Shown piece after piece: positions 33,720-44,890 of a stretch of DNA of 64,000 nucleotides. Location of the stretch: positions 124,950,310-125,014,309 of the forward strand of contig OX465282.1 of NCBI GenBank assembly GCA_949987705.1, read 5' to 3'. Position 1 is the first letter of the stretch. The number at the start of each line of letters is the position of its first letter. The notes under the pieces were generated by a model. That model had not been told where the DNA came from and searched no databases. It saw nothing but the letters and a program-made list of their open reading frames with translations. Source of the stretch: Thereva unica. Its lineage: Eukaryota > Arthropoda > Insecta > Diptera > Therevidae. Made by a program: the position numbers and the translations under genes.

Positions 33720-34115
33720 TCGAAGCGCGCCGCCCCGTTCCGCTCCTGCATTCTTAATTCACCACTGCTTGTCTACAGGCATTAACGATGCTTCTCTACA
33801 GTCCAAACGAAGCAAGGTAGGCTCGCACTTTTCTATACTAAACGGAGAAAAATTGGGGCTTTAAAAAATTAAGGGTGCCATTAAGCATACTCAGTAGAAG
33901 GTCTTTCGTTGGATTGTGCAGGTCAGGCAGCCTTGAACTCGGGTAGCACTTAGTTGGGGGACCGCTTGTTAAAACGACACTTGCGTTTGGAAGTCGATTA
34001 CGACTACATTCATAACTGTAACAGTGGCGTGCATACTTCTGGCGTGTATATTTTTAGATTTCCTTGCCTGTAGCGGGAGCGTTCATACCGGTGCAACAGG
34101 TGCCTTTATTTACTA
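33720..34115 (+). repeat. Dispersed repeat shared with 50.4-50.8 kb
   Basis: Blocks CAGTCCAAACGAAGCAAGG, GGGGCTTTAAAAAATT, TTGGGGGACCGCTTG, CAGTGGCGTGCATACTTCTG and TAGCGGGAGCGTTCATACC recur in the same order at 50455-50800 with moderate divergence. No coding content. It is an old, unclassified repeat family. Confidence 0.65.
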
Positions 34116-34849
34116 CTAGCAAAAACCCGCGTGCGTCGCAACGCCTTTTAATAAAAAAAATTATGTGTGCATAGTCCGGAATAAGAAAAGGGTATAATGA
34201 AACAAAGAACAAATCTGCAAGACATGATTTTGGATATATAAAAAACTTTAGAGTTGACTATAAAAATATGTTACCTACAACTTTTTTTAAAATTCGAGGT
34301 TAATCATCGGACAACTTTTATACTACGTGCACAACAGATGCCTAGCCAATTTTATTCAGAATATGTCTTGAGCGCGTAGATTTTGACGTTGTCAGATAAT
34401 TGGCACCCTGAACTTGCCCCATGGCGAACATGGCTTGAGACGAAGATTGCCAACATTTTAAGACGATACTACTGATTTGATCCTAAAAAGGACAGTTGCT
34501 GCTTCACGTTTTCGTGTTTCGTCGTTTCCGGCCATACCGCCCGCACGGCACTGGTTAACAATCCACTGTAACGCTTGTTTATAAACGATGTTAGATGTTT
34601 CACTTGTAAGTATTACAATGTTTGTGGCATTACTGAGTTGAGTCGATTTAGTTGAGTTGATATTTTCGAAATCGTCATAAATGTCGCTCATCAAAATTTC
34701 CTCGTCTATTACGAACTTTCAAACAACATCCAGCAGCTCACTGTCATCATTCTCATTAATCTCAGAACATTTTCTATTGTTTATCCTATGTTGAGGCGAA
34801 TAGTACTGAATTCTGAGTTTTCCGATTGCGTTCCCATCTTTTGCTTTAA

Positions 34850-35235
34850 ATGACGTTTTCCAATATGTCCCTAAATGAGTGATCACTTCAGACATGCATC
34901 AATATCATCGGCCCATATATTCGTCCGGACACCCGGCAACATTTGCCCGAAATCTATGTCAATAAAACAGTTACTCCCCAAAATAATTGGTTTTTACATC
35001 TTAAATCTCGCGATGTTCTGTTAATAGATACTTTATTTGCCACTCATCGCATTCCCAGACAGCCATCATGCAGTTTTGTAAAACTTTAGATTTTTTCCAC
35101 GCACGGTTTTAGATTTGTTCCACGCAGGATTTTCCATATGATCTTCTTCGATCGGTATCTTAAGCATAGAATGAGCTGTTCTTCCTGATGTGAGTAAAGT
35201 TGCCAAAATCTCTGCTACTGTCCTGATCTCATATT
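34850..35235 (-). pseudogene. Helitron PIF1-like helicase relic
   Basis: Minus-strand translation gives TVAEILATLLTSGRTAHSML then KIPIEEDHMENPAWNKSKTV, matching the Helitron helicase stretch 'AATLLxGGRTAHSxxKLP...CNIxK'. After a damaged section comes DIDFGQMLPGVRTNIWADDI then DACLK, matching 'GDFRQxLPVxPRxxxADEIxACLK'. In-frame stops and a missing DEAD-type Walker B region show it is dead. No Rep/HUH domain was recognised nearby. The minus-strand open frame just downstream (34458-34694, unrecognised) may belong to a different element. Confidence 0.65.
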
Positions 35236-35489
35236 TGCCAAATAACCTACCTTTCGAAATGTTAAAAAGCGTGGGACTTTACCTAGGTATATTCCTATTT
35301 TATTATTACTGCAACTTTTCGCTAGCGCCCCATATATACTGGCTTTAGCAAAAAAGGTTTCATTCAACATAAGTTTTTACTTTTTAGAACATTTTTAAAC
35401 AAAAGCATATTTTTAAGTTTTTTAAACTATATTTTTAGTTTTCTACCTTGTAATTTATTATATGTCTTCGGTTATTTTGTGGTGACCGA

Positions 35490-35850
35490 TATTTAAAATG
35501 AGGTCACCCAGCTTACTGTACTCTACTCACCATATTGGTAGCCATACCGAGAGCGTTGTAAAAAAATGTAGTCCGCCATTTTGTGTTGGCTGCCATTTTG
35601 AATTTGGAATTACGCCACCCAGCTAATAGTATTCTACTTGTCATATCCTTTCATTTGATACCCATACCGATCGTGATGTAAATAAAAAAGTAATCCGCCA
35701 TCTGTTTTGGCCGCCATTTTGTTCCGGCCCATTTTGAATTTGGAATGACACCAAATAGGTAATTATATTATACTTATCATTCCCTTTCATTTGATACCCA
35801 TGTCGGGCAGCCAGCGAGCACAATTGCGAAATTCGGCCGCCATTTTGAAA
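35490..35850. repeat. Degenerate tandem repeat, about 3 units of 110-133 bp
   Basis: Units share CACCCAGC or a variant, then TCATTTGATACCCATACC, CCGCCATTTTG and GCCATTTTGAATTTGGAAT. Unit starts lie near 35503, 35613 and 35746. The CCATTTTGAATTT motif is shared with 5390-5600. Confidence 0.6.
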
Positions 35851-36044
35851 CGGCGATCTTGATTTTTTTATAAAATGGTCAGATTGCATTTTCACTTGAA
35901 CTGTACATGTGTGCATGTGTACATGTGATTTGAAGCTGATCCGTTATATGGAAGTGGGTCAAAAACAATTTTCAAGATTTGTCTACATACATGCATCCAT
36001 ACATACATATACATAGGTGGAGCTAATATATAGTGCATATAAAT

Positions 36045-36185
36045 AGCCTAAAACATGCTCGCCAAAATACTGAATCTTCCAGTGAAAGTCCCATCCCAAT
36101 CGGATTAGCCGTTTCCGAGATTAGCCCGAACAAACAGACACACAGACATACAGACATACAGACAGACAAAAATTTTAAAAATGCG
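36045..36185 (+). repeat. Dispersed repeat with (ACAGACAT)n tract
   Basis: CCCATCCCAATCGGATTAGC then CGTTTCCGAGATTAGCCCG precedes an ACAGACA microsatellite and AAAATTTTAAAAATGCG. I recognise this layout as common in arthropod interspersed repeats; the element class is uncertain. Confidence 0.5.
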
Positions 36186-36239
36186 TGATTTCGTTTTAAA
36201 ATCATGTAAATAACCATATAAAATTAAAAAAACACAATT

Positions 36240-38275
36240 ATTTTTAAATCACAGACAGACACTCCAATTATATTTACATATATAGATGAGTGTTTTTATT
36301 CGGGATGTAAGCTACATAAGTATCTGTAGTCTGTCGCAGCCGAAAATCGAGTAATGCATAAACTATGCCAGTACATAGTACAATGTAATTGTGATAGTAT
36401 AATGGCAAAAAAGTACTCAACGATTCTCAAGGAATCGAGTACTATTGAACGAATAAAAAGTAGTCATTGAGTAATTTTCTTTTGATTCTACTCATGAGTA
36501 TTTAATAGAGTAGTTTCCACCGATTCCGTATCTCTAATGGTGACTACTTTATTGCAGAGCCAGAACTGACGGTGTTGATTACTGTATCCTGGCAGTTGAC
36601 ACCAAGCTCCTGGGTATTCTGTCCCTACTCGATATTCTTTTGATAGCTGGAAACTGCAATGACCGCGATCCGCCCGATCTCTCTTTTGAGGATGTACAGA
36701 ACCAGCTTTTGAGCAATAAGTTGAGTTGCAGTCTTGTCAGTTCCGAAATATTCGTAGTTACTGGGTGACTGTGCATTCTTGTCTATTTAGTGTGGGTTTT
36801 GAATTGTTGGCATAATTGCACTATACTTTCTCCAAAATGAAGCTGAGAACAACGTTGTAATAAATGAAAACTGATATAGAGATGTGATAACTAAGTTTTA
36901 TTGGAACAAATTGGAGAGTTTAGACCATGGACGAGATTTGGTTACCAGGGGTGGAACGATAGTTATCTTGTGTACTAAATTTGGTAACGCTGTAGCTTTG
37001 GATATATGCCATGGCTGCCGCGCATCTGAAAATTACGGGGAGTCGGGAAGGGCCGTTTTCAGGTTGGGGAATAATATAAAACCTATGAATATTAAAATAT
37101 ACCCGAAACAGAGCCGAAAAATACCATCGAAGATTTGTGGAAGAAATGAATTTTAGCAATATTATAGATTTATTTAGGAAAAGTCCTTTTATACCATTGT
37201 TTGCCATTTAAAAACACTATTTACCATAAAATGAGAAAACAAGAAAAATTCTCGAAGCTAAAACTCCAAGAAAATGCGCTAAAAAGTCAAAACCAAATTC
37301 GCAGAATGCAACAAAGCAAGGATTACATCGAACCCCAGTTTATCTTAGGACAAAAACCCGTCAACGAAGATCGCAAACCTTAAATGAACAACACAAACCT
37401 GCACAAACATACCTTTAAGCATTTATTACTCACCCTTCGAATATTACGTGGAATTGAGGTCATTATCGCTTACCTGAATTCTCCCAGGTAGACGGTAGTT
37501 AGATTACCTCGTAATAACAGTAGTTTTCGCGAGTGATTCACCACCCAAGGTCCAACAATAAAAATGGTGTAGAAGAAGACATTCGCGAGAAGACCTGCCG
37601 TTGTGCAAGAGAAGAAGCGCTGATTTCCGCTTTATGCTCGACTCCGAGGGGCAATCAAATGCTGACCGCATGAGTGTGGGGGTACGGAAAACGGAAATTC
37701 CTAAGGGATGACTCAGGTGACGCCAAATCCCCAAGTGACTTCTTGCGATCCAGTAAACGTTTTAGTCGCTTTGAATTATGCAAAATAGGGTCACAGTGTC
37801 TCAAAACCGCAGCATTCTGCTGCAGCCCATGGACCTTGAGGAGCATGGCAATAGCATGTGTCACAGGATATGTACATAAGTTTCTAGATTAAAGATTAGA
37901 AATGATGATCTGGAGTCTCTGCTGGATCGAAGATTTATAAGATCTTTTACTGGGCCAATAGCAGCCGATCGACGCCCAAGTCATATCTGCATTTTTGTTG
38001 CCAGCCAAAGTCTGCAAAGGAAATAATAATTAATGTATAACGAGGCTTTTGACAAGGGACGATCGTCAAGAGCCAGAGGTCCAAGATTCTATTCGAGAGA
38101 ATTTACATACTCGTAGATCCAGAGTATGACCCTTTGACATTTTGGGCAGGGATAATGTGACATTCAAATCAAATTACATGCAGATATTTAATTTAAGCAA
38201 CTGTGTGAAAATTAGAAACGACGATCAGTCCGAAGATTTTGAGGATGATCGTTGATGTATAAAAATTCTATTCAA
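36240..38275. other. Unassigned DNA
   Basis: Several open frames of 60-95 codons on both strands, none recognised. No clear TE termini. A small inverted pair (TTGGGTGTGTTTCAA near 38280; TTGAAACACATCCAA near 38441) brackets the next 180 bp and may be a MITE. Confidence 0.35.
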
Positions 38276-38539
38276 ACGTTTGGGTGTGTTTCAAGTTCCA
38301 CCACGATCATTAATCAGAAATCAGTGATGGAAATTAACCCTAATCATTGATGGACAATTGCTCGAATGCGACAGAAAATGATGGAATATGGGACATATGT
38401 GATGTTGATAAGATGGAGTGACTATAATCATTGATGGGATTTGAAACACATCCAATATGATCACTTTACACTCTTTACAGCAAAAGAACGAAGCTGCCCG
38501 AAGTAAACGGTAGAGCTGTACAGCACTCTCGATTAGTCT

Positions 38540-39905
38540 TGGTAGAATTCCACAAAAAACTGCCATCGTATTATTTACTCGCCAATTAGTAGGAAAAACC
38601 TGGGGCCTCAAACCTAGGTTAATGTTTTGGCTATACACGATGGTCGTAAGGCCCATGGTCACGTATGCATCCATCGCATGGTGGACCAAGACCAAACAAA
38701 AGGGTGCTATGATCAAGCTGGCCAGGGTGCAAAGATTGGCCTGTCTTGGTATAATAGGGTCCAAAGGCAAGGGTCTAACTGCGGCTATGGAGGCCGCTAC
38801 ACCTAGTAGTGAAAAAAGAGACTCTGGCGGGGGCGCTGCGTCTACGGGAACTATTCTTCTTTAAACCAAGAGACCTTCTGGATCATTTATCGATCCACAA
38901 GGAGCTGAACCTAGAGCCAATGAATCTTTGTCCGACAACATTCCTGCGACTCTTGATTTTGACAAACCGTTTACGACGATTATTCGAAGTAGGTCAGAGT
39001 GGCAACATGGCAGGCCTCTCGAAGCACGGTCTTTTGGTATACGGATGGTTCCAAAACCGATAAAGGGGTAGGGCTGGGTGTTTATGACCCTAGGAGCAAA
39101 ATATCCATGGCTCTGGGCACTACCCCACTGTGTTTCAGGCCGAGGTACTTGCCATCCAGGTGTGTGCTCAGACTTGTATTAATAGATCTCCAAATAGCTC
39201 TAACATTGTCAATTTCTCCAACAGTCAAGCTGCATTGCTGGCCATTAAATCTCACAGGGTGTCATCAAAGACTGTCCTGGATTATCTCCGATCTCTGAAA
39301 TTCCTCAGCAGGAACAGTGTCACGCTGATGTGCATTCCGGGCCACGAAGGTCACATTGGTAATGAAATTGCCGACAGCCTGGCTAGAGTAGGCGCAAACT
39401 CACCACCTATCGGCCCGGAACCTTTCTGTAGCTTAGCAAGCTGCCACGTTAGAACGGCCATCAAAAATTGGGTCGACCAGCTGTTTCTTCATAGCTGGAC
39501 AAGGACCCAGGGTGCTCGTCAAGCTAAAAGATTCATCCAAATCGATAAAGCTAAAGCGGGCAAACTTCTACATCTCAACAGGTGGGAGCTAAAGATAATA
39601 ACATAGTGCTTGACGGGCCACTGTTCGCTTAACTACCATCTAAACAAAATAGGTCTGGTGGCCGATTGTAGCTATCGGTTCTGCGAAGCAGCTCCCGAAA
39701 CTGAGGAGCACTTGCTGTGCGACTGTGAGGCTACAGCGAGGAAGAGATTGAGCCTCCTCCATCGTGACTTCCCTACACCCCCAGGGAGATTTGGGGCAGA
39801 TATCCTAAATCAGTTTTAGGCTATATTAGAAGCCTCAACCTTGATGGTTTTTAAAGACGGGGATGGCACAATAGACCAAATAAATAGGTCGCAGTGCCGG
39901 CAAAG
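38540..39905 (+). pseudogene. LINE (LOA/R1-like) 3' part: RT end and RNase H
   Basis: KTWGLKPRLMFWLYTMVVRP then MVTYASIAWWTK is the post-RT thumb region, with VQRLACLGIIG following. A frameshifted RNase H contains YTDGSKTD, FQAEVLAIQVCAQTCI, NFSNSQAALLAIKSH (first residue of the SDSQ box altered to N) and CIPGHEGHIGNEIADSLARV. The tail has GHCSLNYHLNKIGLV and a CRFC-like ETEEHLLCDC zinc-type motif, ending near DGTIDQINRSQCRQR. At least three frame changes make it non-functional. RT catalytic motifs lie outside the preserved part. RNase H plus this C-terminus suggests LOA or a related clade. Confidence 0.75.
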
Positions 39906-40129
39906 GCACCCCTCAACAAGAAATAGAAAATGGTAGAATTTAAATGTAAATAAAATTACGAGGAATCTTTGCAACTTTTAGCCACTTTCTCTAGTAAATT
40001 CGAAGTGATCTTGTTTATAGCACGCGTAAGTTGCCAGTGACTGTTGGTTTAAGTAACTTTACAGGCAATACTCGTACTCGAATGGTTTCAAATTTCATGA
40101 CTTTCGTGGAGCCATTTCTTGATTTAAAC

Positions 40130-40480
40130 AAATCAAATATTTACTTGCACATAGGGCTCAACAACCGGTGGCCATGGCTTCTCGCAAATGCTCTCCAAGG
40201 ATCTCAATTATCAGCTGATCAAACGGCAATTCTGACACTTTCCGCTATTTGACAGAAGGTCGGCTTTGGAGTCGCTCTAGACTTCATTATGGGTGTGTCC
40301 GACTTTTCTGAAGGCTTTTCAAACCATATGGCCAAAGCCTTCGCCCTTTTCGCCGGGTTATTATGCCCTAGAGAACATCCAGATGATCTAACCGTCTTCT
40401 TATTAAGAAAATCGGTATCCCTTGCTTTCTCCCCGTTTTCTGAAAGCTGCCGTTTTTCGAGTCGCCTCTGCGATTAGATG
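40130..40480 (-). pseudogene. Possible LINE ORF1 relic
   Basis: Minus-strand KSRATPKPTFCQIAESVRIA, preceded by basic, disordered sequence (KKTVRSSGCSLGHNNPAKRA), resembles the 'PxFxxIAxxxxxxAV' segment of LOA-type ORF1 proteins. The support is a short motif only, and it is on the opposite strand to the ORF2 relic at 38.5-39.9 kb. Confidence 0.25.
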
Positions 40481-41169
40481 CCTTAGTTCCGCAGGAGATC
40501 TAAGGAGATCTCCCAATGAAGGAGTGATCTCTACGTACTCCATCCCTGGGTTTACGGGCTCAGACTGCCCTCCCTGAAGAAGAAACCTGAAAACTCCTCA
40601 CTATTATTCCATATTCGACACCTTGAAGCATGGATCCAAAATTATCTAACTGGCCTTGTAGGTCGTTTTTTTGGGAACTGTGGGAGCCCCAGAAATGTGT
40701 GGAGCTGTAAGAAGTGCTCCATCTCCAAAAGTTTTTTTAAGGCAATTTTATATCGATACCACGAGCTCGGCGAGAAAGGACGATCACCCATGGCAGAGCT
40801 CCGTATCACCAATGGAAGGCTAATTCAAACCGAAGCTCGCCTGGTATCCGAAGTCCATTGTTAGTAGTACATTCACGCAGTACCATTCATAACTTCAGCC
40901 CGATTGTTTACACACTAGGATTGCGATTTTTATCGATTTTAGATCTGCCGTATTCAGTCTGCTCCATTGATCTCGAGCAGGATGTGGCCTAAGGCCATGT
41001 ATGATCGGTCTGGGAATCAGTGCTCCCTGATTGTGCCGTGTTCGAGTCATATTGATGAGTACATAGACTTGGCTAGCTACAAACAACGCCCTCAAAAAGT
41101 GACATCAAAATTTTATTTTTTGCTCGAAATTGTTTTTCGCATTTATTTTAGCGCCCCTTACTCGCCATT

Positions 41170-41262
41170 TTTTTTTTATGTGATAGACTAGAGACTTAGG
41201 GAAAGCCCCTTTATACTGTTCGACAATCTATTTTTTTTTCATATAGAATGTCGAACAGCAGC
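41170..41262 (-). repeat. Inverse copy of the 32.6-kb dispersed repeat, with hairpin
   Basis: On the minus strand it parallels 32595-32675. It also contains CTGTTCGACA (41219-41228) and its exact inverse TGTCGAACAG ending near 41258, forming a small hairpin. Confidence 0.6.
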
Positions 41263-43855
41263 TCTAGCCGGAAGATAGAGAGAAGAAAGAGAGAGAGAAG
41301 GAGGAAGGAGCTGCCTGCTGATCACCGTTTTGTCTAGCAATTTTGTAATCATGACCTACCCAAACCAACTTAATCAATCCACCATCATTTCAGGTGGGGT
41401 GGAGAAGGGGGTGGTTTCAAAGGGATTTCGGATAAAATGATTAGTTTTTATTTCGTTCACAATTACAATTAAATCATCTATACGGCTCAGACGCACTGAC
41501 ATATAATAATGGACTGCTCATCAGCAATTATTCCCATACAAACCGATGGCACCAAAAAGGTATAGTCGACTCGCTCATCCATAAGCCCCCAAACTGACAG
41601 AAGCACTCAGAAGTAAAATGAGACTGACAGAAATAAAATCAGGTTAAATCAATTAGAAAAAAATAGACGGGTATAGTGATGTTTATATCTTTTGCTCTTT
41701 TCCCCATAGACCCCCGGATTTTGACATACAGAATGTCAGTTGCTAAAACAGGCGTTAAGAACTTAAATCAGATACACATAAAATTTGCAAATTAATGAAA
41801 AAAAGGCATTTTAAAAGGTGAAAAAGTGAAAATAGTGTTTATTAATTTTTTTAAACAAAATATTTGTGTTGTTTTAATGTTTTAAGTACGTATTTAAAAA
41901 AAATGTAAATTTCAAAAGTTATTCCGGTGTTTACATGGAGTGAAAAAAGGTTTGTAGCCTATGGAACAAATTGGTGCCATGAAAAATTCCTCATGAGCAG
42001 TCCATTCTATATGTCAGTGCTCAGACGCCATAAATCTGAGAAAAAATTCATTGCGTTTTTTCGACGTCAATACCGTATAATGAGTCTCGAAGGCGAAGCA
42101 TTGATCGTAGCGACACCACTAACCGCTTGTTTGAAACATCGATGTGTGGTTGTCAAATTATTGAAAAATGTACAAAAGGAATGAGCTTGTACGGTGTAGG
42201 CACTTTATCAAGCACTGCCACGCTCAAGTGTGATTGAAATGTCTCACACCCAATGATGAAAAATAGGTCCCGAAAACAATTGGAAGCGTCAAAGATCGTG
42301 GACAAGGGATGATGAGCCGTCACAAGTTTTCGCAAAACCAAGGTCTGTGTGTTTGATGAGACTGGAAGGGATGATTAATTCTCGACTTTACTGTAAACAA
42401 CTAAAGAGATTACGTCAAACAGTTGAACGCAAATAGCCCGGCAGAGTTAATGTTTCTGCTGTGAAAACACAAATCCCAGTTAGTTTATTGTAAAAAAACA
42501 GATAAGCCTCTGTCAATTAGCCTTCTATTACGGAATACAGAGTCTCTATCTTCAACAGAATTAGCTGTTACAAGTGGATACAAGTTTCTTTTAATCTAAA
42601 AGAAAAAAAATTAAATCTAAAACTCTTTCACGTGAAATTTAAAAAAAAACAAGGCAACAGAAAACAGAAGAAAGAATTGCCGTGGCTACCAGTGAAAGTT
42701 CTCAAAAACCTGTTGTCAGAGTCTTAGGAAGTTGTCCAGCAGTAAACAATTTTTACCAGATTAAAAACTAGAAAACGTTTTATCTCGAATTGAAGTTCCG
42801 CATAGCCTTGAATACTGTTAATCATCTGGCATTCACCTAAAACAATCCTAAAAAAGCGAAACAAGCACAGAAGTACTTTTATCTATTACTATTCCCCCAA
42901 ACACTAAACGATATTTTGCGATATTTTTTTACTGATTCCCAACGAGATTTGGAGATTAAACTTCACACCAACAGCGCCCGACCAAGCCCCATCTTGCCGA
43001 GTCTAAAGTCTCCAGGAATTCCTAGCCGCAGGTTGAATTTGCACTGCTAATTAGGCGCTTTATTAAAGTCTAGAATTGCGAAAGAGCTCCTCGAAAAATC
43101 AAAATTGCAAACACTTCCAATTCTAATTTCGGGTTGCTATACGCGCCAGAATTTGGCGGAGGAAAGTGAGAGTTTTTGGCGAATTTTTCCAGTTTCCCAA
43201 GTTCTTTTTTTGATTTGAAGATTGATCGTTGAGAATCATCATCGTTCCATTTAGAACCGCTTTTTCTAAATATGGCAGGCTGCCTCCGGCCATATCAAAT
43301 CTACGTAGACACAAAATTTACCGTAACACATATATTCAATTACATAATAAAAGAAAAATTATAATACGATAACTGGTTTGCAGTGGGCTCGGAAACGGCA
43401 AAGTTCATCCCACCTGTTAGGTAACACGTGATAGAATTCGAGAATTCCGAAATCCAGTATTCCGCTATCACTTCAAATGTTTATCATAACAAATCGGACG
43501 TTCTTTGTTTCTAGAGAGAAAAGACACTGGAATCATTTTTGTAGCTAAATTGTCTTTAATTATTTTAAATGTGTGCGGCTCTTGTCAAGGTTGTATATTT
43601 TCTGGAGTTTTTTAATGGAATTCGAAAGAGTTAAGCGTCGGGAGGAAAAAGAATTCGCTAAGTAGAGTAATTATTCCATTATTAGTGTTGGAACGTTCCC
43701 AGCAGTTCGAACTTCCGGGATTTTATTCGTCGGTATTCCATAATGGCTCTGCATTTTCGGAAGTTTTTTTGATAATGGAGATATGCTTTCGTTAATGGAG
43801 AATGTTTTTAAACAAAAATATACCTGAATGGCATGAGAAATCATTTATTCCTTTT
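41263..43855. other. Unassigned DNA
   Basis: A GA-rich tract lies at 41277-41310. An 85-codon frame at 41927-42184 (plus) has no recognised family. No other support for genes. Confidence 0.4.
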
Positions 43856-43857
43856 TA

Positions 43858-44092
43858 TAACATATACCTAGTTTATAGCTACTCCAAAAATAATTCGAAT
43901 TATGGATCATCCAAAATATTTTACCCTATAAACGAGGTAAATCGAATTATGGCTTAAACCGAAATTTTTCGGCTTAAGCCATAGTTATAAGAATGTATTT
44001 CTACCCGTTTATACGCTAATTCCAAATTTTGACATAATTTTGAGTTAAGTCGATTTAATTTTTCTGCTATAAACTCGGTAATAAAATCTAAT
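43858..44092. repeat. Foldback repeat with 42-bp central palindrome
   Basis: Outer inverted ends share CTAGTTTATAGC / CGAGTTTATAGC. Centrally, AATTATGGCTTAAACCGAAA (43945-43964) and TTTCGGCTTAAGCCATAGTT (43967-43986) pair with 2 mismatches around a 2-nt loop. It directly abuts the 3' end of the RTE LINE. Confidence 0.6.
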
Positions 44093-44109
44093 AATCTTCT
44101 TCTTCTTTA

Positions 44110-44878
44110 ACGGCTCTACAATCGGGATCCGGTCCTGGCCTCTCGCAACTATTCTCTCCACCGGTCCCGATTCTGAGCCGATGTCATCCAGTTTGGCATT
44201 CCTACGCTCTGAGCGTCCTGGTCCACGCCATCCTTCCAGCGAAGGTCTCCCGCGCCGTCGCACCCCATAGGTCTTACCGCAGAGAACTTTCCGAGCAGGC
44301 TCATCTTCACTCATACGAGCTAGATGCCCTGCCCACCGGAGCCTACCGAGTTTTATTTTCTTCACAATATCTATGTAGCGATAGCGTTCGTAGATATCGT
44401 CATTGTAGAGCCTCCGGAATCGTCTTTCCTCACATACGGGGCCAAGAATCCTCCGAAGTGTTTTCCCCTCGAACACGCCCAAGAGGTTTGAGTGCTTTTT
44501 GCCAAGCACCCACGTTTCAGATGCATATGTGAGAGCCGGTAAGACCATCGTCTTATACAGTAAAAGTTTAGACGTTATGGTTAGATGCTTGGATTTAAAG
44601 AGCCTTGACAGACTATACATAGTAGGGTTTGTTGGCTTTAAGGGCCCCCATACATGGTCAAACTGGATGTACATCCAGATATTTATCAAACCCATAAGCG
44701 CAACGAGTTTTGATCGGCCGACCGGTCCACAATCGATAGTTTTGGTTGTACATCCGCCTTTCGATGTACATCCAATTTGATCGTGTATGGCGGCCTTAAG
44801 AAGTCGTGTGCGTATTTCTGGTTCCATGCTATTGTCGGCTGCTACTATTGAGCCAAGGTAGGTAAATGACTTCTTCAA
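44110..44878 (-). pseudogene. RTE LINE: C-terminal region, interrupted by a MITE
   Basis: FTYLGSIVAADNSMEPEIRT is followed by MITE-derived residues, then SRLFKSKHLTITSKLLLYKT and VLPALTYASETWVLGKKH, RRILGPVCEERRFRRLYNDD, GRLRWAGHLARMSEDEPARK and RRRGRPSLEGW. This is the usual post-RT module of RTE ORF2. The frame reads through the MITE, so a long open frame is misleading: about 50 of its residues are MITE sequence. Confidence 0.8.
44642..44796. mobile_element. 155-bp Harbinger-type MITE inside the RTE LINE
   Basis: The left end GGGCCCCCATACATGGTCAA and the right end in inverse AGGCCGCCATACACGATCAA stay in register for about 34 bp with five differences. TAA flanks both ends (44639-44641 and 44797-44799). 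It interrupts the LINE's coding region, so it is younger than the LINE. Confidence 0.8.
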
Positions 44879-44890
44879 ACTCGTGTTCCT

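Noticed and set aside
38281..38457. 15-bp inverted pair bracketing about 180 bp
   Set aside because: Short TIR-like match without a duplication; insufficient for a mobile-element call.
38321..38770. 149-codon minus-strand frame
   Set aside because: Its left part is antisense to the LINE RT/RNase H relic and its residues match no family.
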